Of a stretch of DNA of 64,000 nucleotides, positions 48,518 to 58,058 are shown piece after piece. Position 1 is the first letter of the stretch; every line of letters begins with the position of its first letter. The position numbers and the translations under genes are program-made. Below the pieces are notes generated by a model. The model ran no database searches and had not been told where the DNA came from. It saw only the letters and a program-made list of their open reading frames with translations. Source of the stretch: Symmachiella dynata (GTDB lineage Bacteria > Planctomycetota > Planctomycetia > Planctomycetales > Planctomycetaceae); NCBI RefSeq assembly GCF_007747995.1, contig NZ_CP036276.1, forward strand, positions 6,128,001 through 6,192,000. Direction: 5' to 3'.

Positions 48518-48563
48518 ACCGTCGCATTGGCGGCAGAGCGTTTGAAACAAGGTAGATCAAACT

Positions 48564-49631
48564 ATGCGTAACAAACATCAGACCAACAACGGCGACCGCC
48601 GCGGCGGGTTTACGCTGGTTGAAATGCTGATCGTGATTGCGATCATCGCCATCTTGGCGGCGATCACGGTGACGGCGATCTACGCCACCGCCAACAGCGA
48701 CCGCATCCGCGGCGCCGCCCGGCAAATGCAATCAGCGATGCAAGGCGCCATGGCCAAAGCGGCCCGCGCCAAAAAACCGATCGGCGTGCGACTCGTACGT
48801 GATCCGTTGGACCCAACCGGGACCGCCAGCCAGACCATCAGCAGCATGATTTTCATCGAACAGTTGGATGACTTTGATGAAGGGCAAATTCTATTCGAAG
48901 AGGTTTCCGGGGTATTACGCTACATCCATCACGTCAATGCCGAGCCCAGTTGGGAAGAGCTACGTAACCGCGGCCTGCTGCCTGACATTACACGAATCAA
49001 AGTCACCGTTGCGGGAACCGAACAAATCTACATCGTCAATACCACGGAAACGGGTACCGGCGATGACAACGCAGACCGACTCATACTCGTTTCACCCGAA
49101 ACGTTTACGACGGCTATTCCCGCAGGCAGGATTGTTCCCGACCCAGGAAACGCAAACTTTTCTTTCCCATATTCAGAGTACAAGCTTGAAATGGGGAACG
49201 GTCCGCTGGCAAATCAAGAGCCGTTGGAGATGCCCAATGGGAATGTGATTGATCTTTCCTACAGCCAAGTTCCGGCTGCCTGGTTGGAACAACAAACCGT
49301 TCCGGACACGACCGACCCCATTCCCGGGGGCTGGGTGAAGGTCGCCGATTTGCCGGCTTCCAATGAATTCATCCTTCAACGACAGATCGACATCATGTTC
49401 TCCCCGCAAGGCGTTGTGACAGGGCCGCTCGCGGCAGCGGGGAAGATTCATCTGCTGTTGGCTGAGATCGAAGATACCTTGGTCAATCGAGCGCCGGAGT
49501 TGGCCGAAGGGGAGAACATCATCACCTCGATCTATACCAATACAGGCAATATCGCGGCAGCACCAGTGGATAAAACAAATCCGCCGGCGTACTACAACTT
49601 TGCGGAATCTGGAGAGGTGGCCGGACGATGA
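48564..49631 (+). CDS. Prepilin-like protein 3 (GspH-like)
   Basis: 355 residues. The leader has RRGGFTLVEMLIVIAIIAIL with Glu at +5. The first globular part (RGAARQMQSAMQGAMAKAA) matches GspH-type pseudopilins, in which a helix is followed by an Arg/Lys-rich strand and KKPIGVRLV. Its stop overlaps the start of the next gene by four bases (ATGA), so the pair is translationally coupled. Confidence 0.87.
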   Translation: MRNKHQTNNGDRRGGFTLVEMLIVIAIIAILAAITVTAIYATANSDRIRGAARQMQSAMQGAMAKAARAKKPIGVRLVRDPLDPTGTASQTISSMIFIEQLDDFDEGQILFEEVSGVLRYIHHVNAEPSWEELRNRGLLPDITRIKVTVAGTEQIYIVNTTETGTGDDNADRLILVSPETFTTAIPAGRIVPDPGNANFSFPYSEYKLEMGNGPLANQEPLEMPNGNVIDLSYSQVPAAWLEQQTVPDTTDPIPGGWVKVADLPASNEFILQRQIDIMFSPQGVVTGPLAAAGKIHLLLAEIEDTLVNRAPELAEGENIITSIYTNTGNIAAAPVDKTNPPAYYNFAESGEVAGR

Positions 49632-51004
49632 ATAGACGTACGAACCGACCCATCCGCTCGGCCACTTCGCCCTCCGCCCCTCGTGGCGGTGTGACGCTGG
49701 TCGAGGTCTTGATGTCCTTGCTGGTCGTGGGTGTTGGCCTGGTGAGTGTGGCGGTCTTGTTTCCGCTCTCAATCCTGCGAACCATCGAAGCGACACAACT
49801 GACCTCGGCGACGATGGTGCGGTACAACGCCGAGGAATTGATCGACGCGTTTCCGGGTATCATTTTTGATCCCGAAGGAGACGGAGACGCCGCCGAACAC
49901 GCAAACACAAATTACATCGTCGATCCGTTCGGGTTCGACGTGCTGACGACGCTTTCCGGAGCAGCGGTGCCCGCCACGGGCGCATCACCGGTCCCCTTTG
50001 GTGGGGTCCCGGGTGCGTCAGGAGATCCGGGAGTTTTAGAGCGTTTTCCCGGCTCAATTTCCACGGGCACAATCATCCCCGATTTGACTACCCCCAATCC
50101 CTCAAGATCGGTCAATTTTGTAACGCAGCCCGATAGTTGGGACACGCTGCTGGATGAAACCAGTTCCATTCCTGCAAACTATCTCCCGGGAACTCCGTCG
50201 ATCGAATTGCCCGGCGCTGCGGCGGCGATCGGCCTGACGGCGGACTACGACGGGACGGTACTGGGCGTGCCTGTGTACCGCGCGATCTTTTTCGATGCAA
50301 CGGGCGATCGAAGCCACACGCGGGTGTTAACCGGTATTACGAATATCGCCAACAGCGTCCTGACCTGGGCTGACCCGTTGCCAAACGGTTTCGTCCCCGC
50401 AACCGCTTGGTTGCAGGTGCAGGAACGGCATTACTCCTGGTTTCTAACAGTGCGGCGGGGCACCCCCTCTCCCAACGGACTCTTCGATCCGGGCCTGGAT
50501 GGCCAACCAGGCATCGCGACTGTTGATGATAACGGCGATACCGTAGTTGATGACGCTGGGGAATTAGGCTGGGCCGGGTCGGACGACGTCGCTCGATTGA
50601 GCGAAAACGCGCAAATTGAAGTGGTCGTCTTTTTCAACCGCACCGCAGAAAACGGCGACCCGATGTCCGATCCCCCGACCGGGGCCAATGCATTGGCGGA
50701 AAGCGCCTATCCATTGCTCGCACCAGGTTTCCAACGGGGAGTCGCTACCGTTTCGCTGGATTGGGGCACGAATCCTGAACCATTCCTCAAGGAAGGGAAA
50801 TTTATATTTGATCCCGAAGGGGCGCGGTGGTATCGCATTTTGAAGATCACCAGCACCGGCGCCACGAGCGCGCGACTCGACCTGGACCGCGGAGCTGAAA
50901 CGAACAGTGTGTTCAGCGAGGACGCAGCGGAACAAGGATTGGGCGTCTTTTTGCCCGGTATCGTGGATGTCTATCCGATTGCCACGAAAGCGGCTGAGTT
51001 TTAA
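49628..51004 (+). CDS. Prepilin-like protein 4 (GspI/PilV-like)
   Basis: 458 residues. The N-terminus reads RGGVTLVEVLMSLLVVGVGL, where the residue after the cleavage glycine is Val rather than Phe/Met, an accepted variant of GspI/PilV. Long globular domain with an Asp-rich, collagen-like segment at 50488-50590 (DDAGELGWAGSDD) that recurs in the next gene. Start overlaps the previous stop. Confidence 0.85.
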   Translation: MNRRTNRPIRSATSPSAPRGGVTLVEVLMSLLVVGVGLVSVAVLFPLSILRTIEATQLTSATMVRYNAEELIDAFPGIIFDPEGDGDAAEHANTNYIVDPFGFDVLTTLSGAAVPATGASPVPFGGVPGASGDPGVLERFPGSISTGTIIPDLTTPNPSRSVNFVTQPDSWDTLLDETSSIPANYLPGTPSIELPGAAAAIGLTADYDGTVLGVPVYRAIFFDATGDRSHTRVLTGITNIANSVLTWADPLPNGFVPATAWLQVQERHYSWFLTVRRGTPSPNGLFDPGLDGQPGIATVDDNGDTVVDDAGELGWAGSDDVARLSENAQIEVVVFFNRTAENGDPMSDPPTGANALAESAYPLLAPGFQRGVATVSLDWGTNPEPFLKEGKFIFDPEGARWYRILKITSTGATSARLDLDRGAETNSVFSEDAAEQGLGVFLPGIVDVYPIATKAAEF

Positions 51005-51091
51005 TGCTGCGTAGATTCTCTATCGATGGATTGGCCGAAACGTGCCTCTCTCGCGAGTTGCATTTTGAACACGAATAAAGTCAAACAAATC

Positions 51092-52723
51092 ATGAATCCG
51101 ATCTCCCGCACACCCCGAGCCGTCACGCGACCTCGACGTGGTTTTACGCTCGTCGAATTGCTTGTGGCGGTGGCGTTGGTCTTGTTGTTGATGACGCTGT
51201 TCGCGCAAATTTTTGCAACGGCGACCGGTGCGCTGAGCACCCAACGTGGGCTTGCTGAAAACGACCAACGCGCTCGGCGACTGCAAACAACACTGGCCAG
51301 CGACTTAAGCCGCATGACGTATCGCGCGCTGGAAGGCACCGACGGGATCGTCCCCATTCTCGATGACTTTACGTCTCCCATTGCCTGGGAACCGGTGGCT
51401 GGAATGCAAAACGGATATTTTTACCTGGCAGAAAATGATCCCAACAACGATACCGACGACGTACTGCAATTCACGATGCAGGCGTACGGTTCCCAGGTCT
51501 GGGCCGATGCCGATATTCCCCCATTCGTCGGCCGGGCGTTGTTCTTTCCCAATGGCGATGCTGCCACGGAACTCGATCAACCGGAAGCGGACGACGGAGA
51601 CCTGAGCTGGAACGACTTGGCCGGTACGCTAGAGATTGACACCGTTAACGAAAACGATCGGGGTGCATCCCAGTTTGCGGAGGTGGTGTACTTCCTGCGG
51701 CATGGGAATCTGTACCGGCGAACATTATTGATTCGTCAAGGCTTCGCTCCTCCCGCATCGCCGGGCCTGCCGGAATTGAACGGCGGGAACTACGGCGGGA
51801 CGAACACCTTCTGGAACGACTTTGATTATTCGGCATTCTTCGACAATGACGCAGTCACACCCGCTATGGTGATGCTGGATGAAAACGCATTGAATAACCA
51901 AACGGGCACCACCATTTCGCTGGGCATGCCTAAGTTCCGGTTTGGTTTTTGGGGCGACTTTACCAACGCCGAATCGGGAATGCCTCGGGAATTCACGGAT
52001 GTCGCCGAAACGAATTTCATTGGTCGCTTCACGCACGAAGAGACTTCGAATCCAAACTTTCTGTATCCCGGCCAGGATGTGTCTGGGGGAAATCCTCACA
52101 TGGATCGGCTGACCGCACTGAACTACGATGCCGCTCGCGGTATCGTGACCGACGGGACCGCAACAGTGGCGGGAACGGCGCCATGGGACCTTGCCAACGG
52201 TACACGCCGGTCGGAGGACATTGTACTGAGCAATGTGCACTCGTTTGATGTGCAAGTCTATGACCCCGCCGTGGGAGACTTCGTCAATCTCGGCCATTCG
52301 ATACCGGGTGGAGATTTCAACCGGGAAAATAATCGAAACGTGGGAGCCGACGGCGCCCCCGGTGAAGCCGGGACGGACGACGACGGCATCAACGGAACCG
52401 ACGATGATGGCGAACGGGGTTGGCCGGGTACCGATGATTACGGCAACCGCTACGACACTTGGCATCGGGATGCGGCACTCATCGGAAATCAAGGATCCCC
52501 CTATGCCTTTATGACAGCGGGACCAGATGGAGCTCCCGGTGATCCTGGAGTCGATGACAATCAAAATGGAATCGATGACGATGCCGGCGAACTGGGGTGG
52601 ACCGGTACAGATGACGTGGCTCTCCGCGCAATCAAAATCACGATTCGTTACCTCGATACGACCAGCAATCAGATGCGGGACTTGACGATCGTGCATTCGT
52701 TCGCCGATCGCGACAGTAATTAA
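51092..52723 (+). CDS. Prepilin-like protein 5 (GspJ/PilW-like)
   Basis: 543 residues from the ATG at 51092; the frame extends to 51026 but the extension has no features. Leader RPRRGFTLVELLVAVALVLLL, Glu at +5. The body is typical of GspJ (LQTTLASDLSRMTYRALEG) with an Asp/Gly/Pro-rich segment near residues 410-510 (TDDDGINGTDDDGERGWPG; DDAGELGWTGTDD). The segments look like calcium-binding or collagen-like spacers. Confidence 0.85.
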   Translation: MNPISRTPRAVTRPRRGFTLVELLVAVALVLLLMTLFAQIFATATGALSTQRGLAENDQRARRLQTTLASDLSRMTYRALEGTDGIVPILDDFTSPIAWEPVAGMQNGYFYLAENDPNNDTDDVLQFTMQAYGSQVWADADIPPFVGRALFFPNGDAATELDQPEADDGDLSWNDLAGTLEIDTVNENDRGASQFAEVVYFLRHGNLYRRTLLIRQGFAPPASPGLPELNGGNYGGTNTFWNDFDYSAFFDNDAVTPAMVMLDENALNNQTGTTISLGMPKFRFGFWGDFTNAESGMPREFTDVAETNFIGRFTHEETSNPNFLYPGQDVSGGNPHMDRLTALNYDAARGIVTDGTATVAGTAPWDLANGTRRSEDIVLSNVHSFDVQVYDPAVGDFVNLGHSIPGGDFNRENNRNVGADGAPGEAGTDDDGINGTDDDGERGWPGTDDYGNRYDTWHRDAALIGNQGSPYAFMTAGPDGAPGDPGVDDNQNGIDDDAGELGWTGTDDVALRAIKITIRYLDTTSNQMRDLTIVHSFADRDSN

Positions 52724-52854
52724 CGCCGCACGAATAAAATAACAGCAGTCCAGGGCAAACCGACGCGGCAAAACGCGTAATAAGAAGTACAGCAGTCAAA
52801 CAAGCCGGGCCTTTTCAGGTCTGCGGACGTTACAGCAAACGCAGGAGTGATTCG

Positions 52855-55800
52855 ATGCGATCCAAACTCGCGAACAACCCAACCGGCCGCCGGGGCATAT
52901 TAAGCGGCCGACGTATACCGCAAGTCGCTGCCGACCGTGGCGGATCGGTGTTGATTGCCGTGCTGTGGCTGATGGCCCTGTTGTGGGTCTTGGGAATCTT
53001 CTTTTTCCTGTTCGCCAACACCGAACAAAACGCCGCGCAGCACTACTCCGATGCGGCCAAGGTCGACAACCGTTGCGGCGTCGATCCCGACGTGCTGTGG
53101 GACTGGGCACTGCGGCAGTTGATTGTCGGCGCGAATTTCGACGACGACGGCGACTTCGACGTGATCGATGCGACAACGGGCGGATATGACCAGGAAAGCG
53201 AGAGCGCTCTGTATGTCTTCGACAACCGCAACCGGTTCAACGTGACGCGGAATTCGATCTTGGGGCATGTACTGGGCAACGACCTGCATGCCTACAACGG
53301 TGAAGGGATCAACCTGATCACCGACAACAGTGGCAACCCCGCCGTCGATCAGGACCGCGACGGCGTAGCCGATGCGGATCAGTCGTTGCTGGAGACCAAC
53401 TACTCGGCCGTGACCAATGGCGGAATCCCGCAGGACGTGTCACTGTTTGCAACCACGCCGCCGACATTGGACGCCGGTTACACATCACCGGACATCAACG
53501 CACCGTTCTTAGCGTACCTCGGCACGACGCCCGATAGCACGCAGGTATTGATTCCCTCGTTTCATCGCCCGCAGTATTTACGTGACGGCGGAGCTGCAGT
53601 CACGGACTGGGACACGACAAATACAATCGACTTCAGTGCCCGCGTTTTTCGCCCACATCGTTCGCATGAATCACACGACGGCACGAATTCATACCAACGA
53701 TACCTGACATCCCAGTTCACCAAACCGGATGGGTCCGTGGTCGAACCGTTTCCGTTTACGAACAACGCCACGAATATTTTTAACCTGAACGAAGGGGTCT
53801 GGACCGGCGCCGGAACAATTGAATATGACGCAGACCCGGATGGCGATGGGGTCAAAGAAGCGATCTGGATGGATTTAGGATTTCCATTACAAGAGTGCGA
53901 CGGCAAGCTCTTCAAAACGTTGTTCTCCTATACAGTGTTGGATGCGGATGGTTTATTGAATCTGAATGTGGCGGGCAACACGACAGGGACGCGGTTTATT
54001 CCGTCGGGTGATTTTGATCCCGCGGCGGGTTTTCGCTTCAATCAGTCCAACCAAGCCTTGTCCCCTTCGGAATTGAACCTGCACTATGCGTTCTCGGCGG
54101 CGCCCTCAAGCGTTGTGGACACCGACCCGTCGTGGATTTCATACCGGGCAATGTTCGGCATCAACCCGGCGGCCATCGACCGCGACACGTTGGCCAACAT
54201 GGAGACCTTTAAGTTGCTGCACGGCAGCGCGACTTATACCGAGCCGACTCCCGGCACGTATGTTTTTGATTCAGCACTGGCGGGACGTTACGGCGACATC
54301 GATTTGTTAAACGACCCGAGCAACGGTGTGCTGTTAAACGTTCCGCCGAATCCCAACCCCAACTTGTACCCACAGCCGGGAAACCCCGGGGTTGATGATG
54401 ACAGCGACGAGAATCAGGTCGCATCCAACGATCCGTACAATCCGTTCACACTGGCGCAGCCGCTGGACATCTCCGGCGGGGGGCTGACGATCGACATCTC
54501 CAGTGGTTTCGGCACACAACCAATTCGCCCCACAGGCATTGCCGATCCATTTCGCTGGCTACAGTACAACGACTATGCGATTAACCCCGCTGCAATTAGC
54601 TACGAGGACATCTTTGCAAATCTAGCAATCTGGACAGCACCCAACATGGCACCCGCCACCTTCCAGCGGGACGAAGCGGACGAGATGTTTGTGTTGCCGG
54701 GAAATGAAGACACCCTCGGACTGGCCAGTCGCGACGCCGCATTTTCGGTGGAGGAGATGGCCGGGTTGCATAAGAGCGACAACGACCCAGATGCCAATTT
54801 GGTGAATTCACGATTAAAAGAATTGCTGCCGATTACACTAGGGGCAACGGTCAACGCCGACTTGCGTAAGCAATTTACCACGTCGAGCTGGGACATGCGC
54901 CGCTTCGGCCGGACGATCGGCGACCCAACGGCAGCACCGGCAGTGGCTCGGCCTTGGGAATTTAACGACGTCGACATGGTGAGCGCTTCGGATACGTTCC
55001 GTAAGTTCCCCCCAGCGTTCGGTCCGGCATTGACTCCGATTCTGCCGTCGCGGCATGAAGAGGGAACGGCCAGTGCATTGGATCCTTTCCGACCGGAAGT
55101 GCGGCGACTGCTGACGATCGAGATCCCTGATTCTGGAAACTTGAATGTCAGCTCCCGCGACGATTGGCGGCAAGGCCGGTTGAGCCTGAACCAAATCTTG
55201 GTTGGTTTTGACTTAGATGGCGCCCCCATTTATCGGGATTTGACGCCGCATCCAACCAACCCCACCGCGGGTGGCTCGCAGATTCAACCGATGGTGCACC
55301 AGAACTTAGCACCGATGACACAAAGTAATATCTCCAGCGGCGACTACAATCCAGCGCTGCCCTATCCGTATGGGACCTTCCCGGCAGACGGAGTGGCTCA
55401 GGAATGGTGGGCGCGTTACGACCGGCAGCGTCTTGCTCGGGATATTTATGTTTTGCTGTACACGTTGGGCGGCGGAACCGATTTCGATGTCACTGCTGGT
55501 CCCCCTCAGTATTCTGCCGAGCAGTTAGAAGAGATGGCGCAGTTTGCTGTGAATTACGTAGATGCCATGGATGCGGATAACGTGATCACGAGATTTGAAT
55601 ACGACGGCGATCTTTCCGATGGTTGGAGCCCAGGGGCCGGTCTGCAGGTCTATGGCGTCGAAGCCCAACAATTGACGTTTAGCGAAGTCTTGGGTATCCG
55701 GCAGCCACAGATTCTGTCCAACCATAACGCCACGCTGCATGACGAATTGAATAAGGATCACTACTCCCTGCATATCGAATTGCGAAATGCCAGCCAGTAT

Positions 55801-57639
55801 CCGGTCGACTTGAACGACGGGACTTGGCGGATTCGCCGCAATGACGAAGGCAGTCTCGACAATGGCATCATCGATGTGGGAGCAACGAATGAAAACGCCT
55901 TGATTTTTGGGTCCGGTGCGGGAACCGTTTCGGCGGGTGGGCAGTATACGATCGCCATCAATGACGGCGATAACCCATTCCCCATTCCCAACCAACTCGA
56001 TCAACACCCGGCCGATTTTCGCGTCGATTTCGATCAAGATGGTGATTACGATTTGATCTGCCCCAACGTTGCGGATCCTGGAATTGCCAATGCCACTTCC
56101 GTTGCCGACCCCACGATGTTTCCTGGACCGCTCTCCAATCTCGACACGTCACATAGCACACACGATGACGGCCGGTTTAGCTTGGCATGGGAGGCTCCCA
56201 ACCCGGCGACACCGGATCCGAATTTCCGCGGCGATTTTCTCAACCCGCAGCAGACGGGTCTGGACACACTAAACATCAGCCAGTTTGAGTTGGTCTTGGA
56301 ACGTCGCCAAAATTTGGATCCTCCCACCGGTTTGGCGGATACGGGACCGAATCCTAATCCGGACGATTCCCGAAACAAGTGGGTCGAAGTGGACCGCATC
56401 GTTGTTGAGTTCAAGCTATTTGGACTCGAACAAGGCGACACCGCACCACAGATCCCCGGTCGGTTGGAAACATTGAAGAGCAGCGAACGGGTCGAGCCTT
56501 TCGCTCAAGATAATCCGCTCCCCACCAACACAACCGTAGCGCCGTCGGCGAACAACCGCTACAACTCGGTTGGACTTGCCATGAATTCGGTCTCGCCCGC
56601 GAACTTCGAAATGTGGCAGCCGCATTTTGATCGCTATTATTCATCGGCCATGGAATTGCTGTCGGTGCCGTTGTACGGTCCGGACCAAGTGATTAAAAAA
56701 CTCGCGCAGCCGATGACACTGCCATTGCGTCTGGGATTCAACCCCACCGGATTGGGCGACCCGGTCAATGCACGGCGACGTATTGCCCAAGAAAAATTCC
56801 TGTTCCCGGAATTGGACAACAATCCCAGCAACGCGCCGGTTGTCGGCGACAATCGTTGGTACCGGTTGTTTGAGTTTGTGGAAGTCCCCACGCGGATGCA
56901 CGAGGTGCTCGGCGATCCGGGGCGCGTGCCTGGAAAAATCAACCTGAACACGATTCGGCACATGGGGCCACTGGGCGCCATGATCGACGGCCCGCGCGTG
57001 CATGGTCTTGATTTACTCTCATTAGATCCGACAGATAGCACGAGCACGGTTATTCCCGGACAACGCGATTGGTGGCGGGAGTTTCTCGCCGCTCGTGATG
57101 CCGTGCTGTTGCCCGATGGTACGCCTGTTGGTGCCGATGGACGCGACCCGGTTACGGGTAAGTACCTGCCGGGGCTGGCCGGATCGCGGCCGTTCCGTGA
57201 TTTTGCACACTTAGGGGCTGGGGATGGCCTGGCAATCAATGACACATTATTGCGGTCGCTGCCTGGTGACGATTTTGGCGTCGATCAGACCGGCCGGCGT
57301 TTGTTCGAGGTGGGCTCAAAAGCTCAGCACGATGGCAGTGCCAGCCCGTCTACGGACTATTACATGCGACACCGTTTGCTGTCCAAGGTGGCCAACCATG
57401 CCACGACCCGCAGCCACGTGTATATCGTGTTTGTGGAGGTCGGTTTCTTCGAGGTCGTGGAACCGGTTGCTGGACAGCCTCAAATTAGCGGAACGACGAC
57501 TTCTACCGGTCATCGCGGATTTTTTATTGTTGACGTTTCCGATCCGCTGGGAAATGACGCGTATTCACCGGGGACTTCAGGATCGCGTGGTCGGTTCGAT
57601 TTCCGGAAATTCGTGAAATACCGCCGGACGATTGAGTAG
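52855..57639 (+). CDS. Giant GspK-like minor pseudopilin
   Basis: 1594 residues, against about 300-350 for GspK. The N-terminal DRGGSVLIAVLWLMALLWVL is the GspK-type leader-helix, which lacks the +5 Glu of other pseudopilins. The rest has several DxDxDG-like calcium loops (FDDDGDFDVID, DQDRDGVAD, DPDGDGVKEAIWMDLG, DQDGDYDLI) and ends RFDFRKFVKYRRTIE. GspK caps the pseudopilus tip in type II secretion, so this would be a very large tip. The GspJ-like gene lies 130 bases upstream. Confidence 0.88.
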   Translation: MRSKLANNPTGRRGILSGRRIPQVAADRGGSVLIAVLWLMALLWVLGIFFFLFANTEQNAAQHYSDAAKVDNRCGVDPDVLWDWALRQLIVGANFDDDGDFDVIDATTGGYDQESESALYVFDNRNRFNVTRNSILGHVLGNDLHAYNGEGINLITDNSGNPAVDQDRDGVADADQSLLETNYSAVTNGGIPQDVSLFATTPPTLDAGYTSPDINAPFLAYLGTTPDSTQVLIPSFHRPQYLRDGGAAVTDWDTTNTIDFSARVFRPHRSHESHDGTNSYQRYLTSQFTKPDGSVVEPFPFTNNATNIFNLNEGVWTGAGTIEYDADPDGDGVKEAIWMDLGFPLQECDGKLFKTLFSYTVLDADGLLNLNVAGNTTGTRFIPSGDFDPAAGFRFNQSNQALSPSELNLHYAFSAAPSSVVDTDPSWISYRAMFGINPAAIDRDTLANMETFKLLHGSATYTEPTPGTYVFDSALAGRYGDIDLLNDPSNGVLLNVPPNPNPNLYPQPGNPGVDDDSDENQVASNDPYNPFTLAQPLDISGGGLTIDISSGFGTQPIRPTGIADPFRWLQYNDYAINPAAISYEDIFANLAIWTAPNMAPATFQRDEADEMFVLPGNEDTLGLASRDAAFSVEEMAGLHKSDNDPDANLVNSRLKELLPITLGATVNADLRKQFTTSSWDMRRFGRTIGDPTAAPAVARPWEFNDVDMVSASDTFRKFPPAFGPALTPILPSRHEEGTASALDPFRPEVRRLLTIEIPDSGNLNVSSRDDWRQGRLSLNQILVGFDLDGAPIYRDLTPHPTNPTAGGSQIQPMVHQNLAPMTQSNISSGDYNPALPYPYGTFPADGVAQEWWARYDRQRLARDIYVLLYTLGGGTDFDVTAGPPQYSAEQLEEMAQFAVNYVDAMDADNVITRFEYDGDLSDGWSPGAGLQVYGVEAQQLTFSEVLGIRQPQILSNHNATLHDELNKDHYSLHIELRNASQYPVDLNDGTWRIRRNDEGSLDNGIIDVGATNENALIFGSGAGTVSAGGQYTIAINDGDNPFPIPNQLDQHPADFRVDFDQDGDYDLICPNVADPGIANATSVADPTMFPGPLSNLDTSHSTHDDGRFSLAWEAPNPATPDPNFRGDFLNPQQTGLDTLNISQFELVLERRQNLDPPTGLADTGPNPNPDDSRNKWVEVDRIVVEFKLFGLEQGDTAPQIPGRLETLKSSERVEPFAQDNPLPTNTTVAPSANNRYNSVGLAMNSVSPANFEMWQPHFDRYYSSAMELLSVPLYGPDQVIKKLAQPMTLPLRLGFNPTGLGDPVNARRRIAQEKFLFPELDNNPSNAPVVGDNRWYRLFEFVEVPTRMHEVLGDPGRVPGKINLNTIRHMGPLGAMIDGPRVHGLDLLSLDPTDSTSTVIPGQRDWWREFLAARDAVLLPDGTPVGADGRDPVTGKYLPGLAGSRPFRDFAHLGAGDGLAINDTLLRSLPGDDFGVDQTGRRLFEVGSKAQHDGSASPSTDYYMRHRLLSKVANHATTRSHVYIVFVEVGFFEVVEPVAGQPQISGTTTSTGHRGFFIVDVSDPLGNDAYSPGTSGSRGRFDFRKFVKYRRTIE

Positions 57640-57670
57640 CAGAATTGCAATTTTTTGGGAATTCCGTGTC

Positions 57671-57687
57671 TGGTATGACAATTGCAT
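57671..57687 (+). promoter_or_regulatory. Candidate sigma-54 promoter upstream of the DUF1559 gene
   Basis: TGGTATGACAATTGCAT carries GG at 57672-57673 and GC at 57684-57685, exactly ten bases apart, as in the -24/-12 promoter. The leader to the start codon would be about 360 bases. The remainder of 57640-58058 has no supported gene. Confidence 0.4.
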
Positions 57688-58058
57688 TGTGAATAACTGA
57701 AAAATTACGCGTTTTTAGACTATGACAGGCTACTGCATCATGGCAATAATGGAAGGGGCGTGCCTATTGTCGAGTTTCAACTGAGAATAGCAGCTCATCG
57801 CGGGGAAATTCCTCGACTACCGGCAGCTATTGTGTACCAATGTGCGGGACGATCCATTGCCGATTCCTAACCCCGCATGAATGTCCAAGTCCTTGACCTT
57901 TAAGGATGTTACGACAAACGCGACCAGGAAATCGCAATCGGTTCAAGACGTTAAACATCGAGTGATTCGAAACGGAAACGGCTTCGCTAGCGTATTTAGG
58001 CGGGCCAAACGGGATTCAGCTTCACACACCACCAGTTCATTCAAACGGAGAAGTTCAC

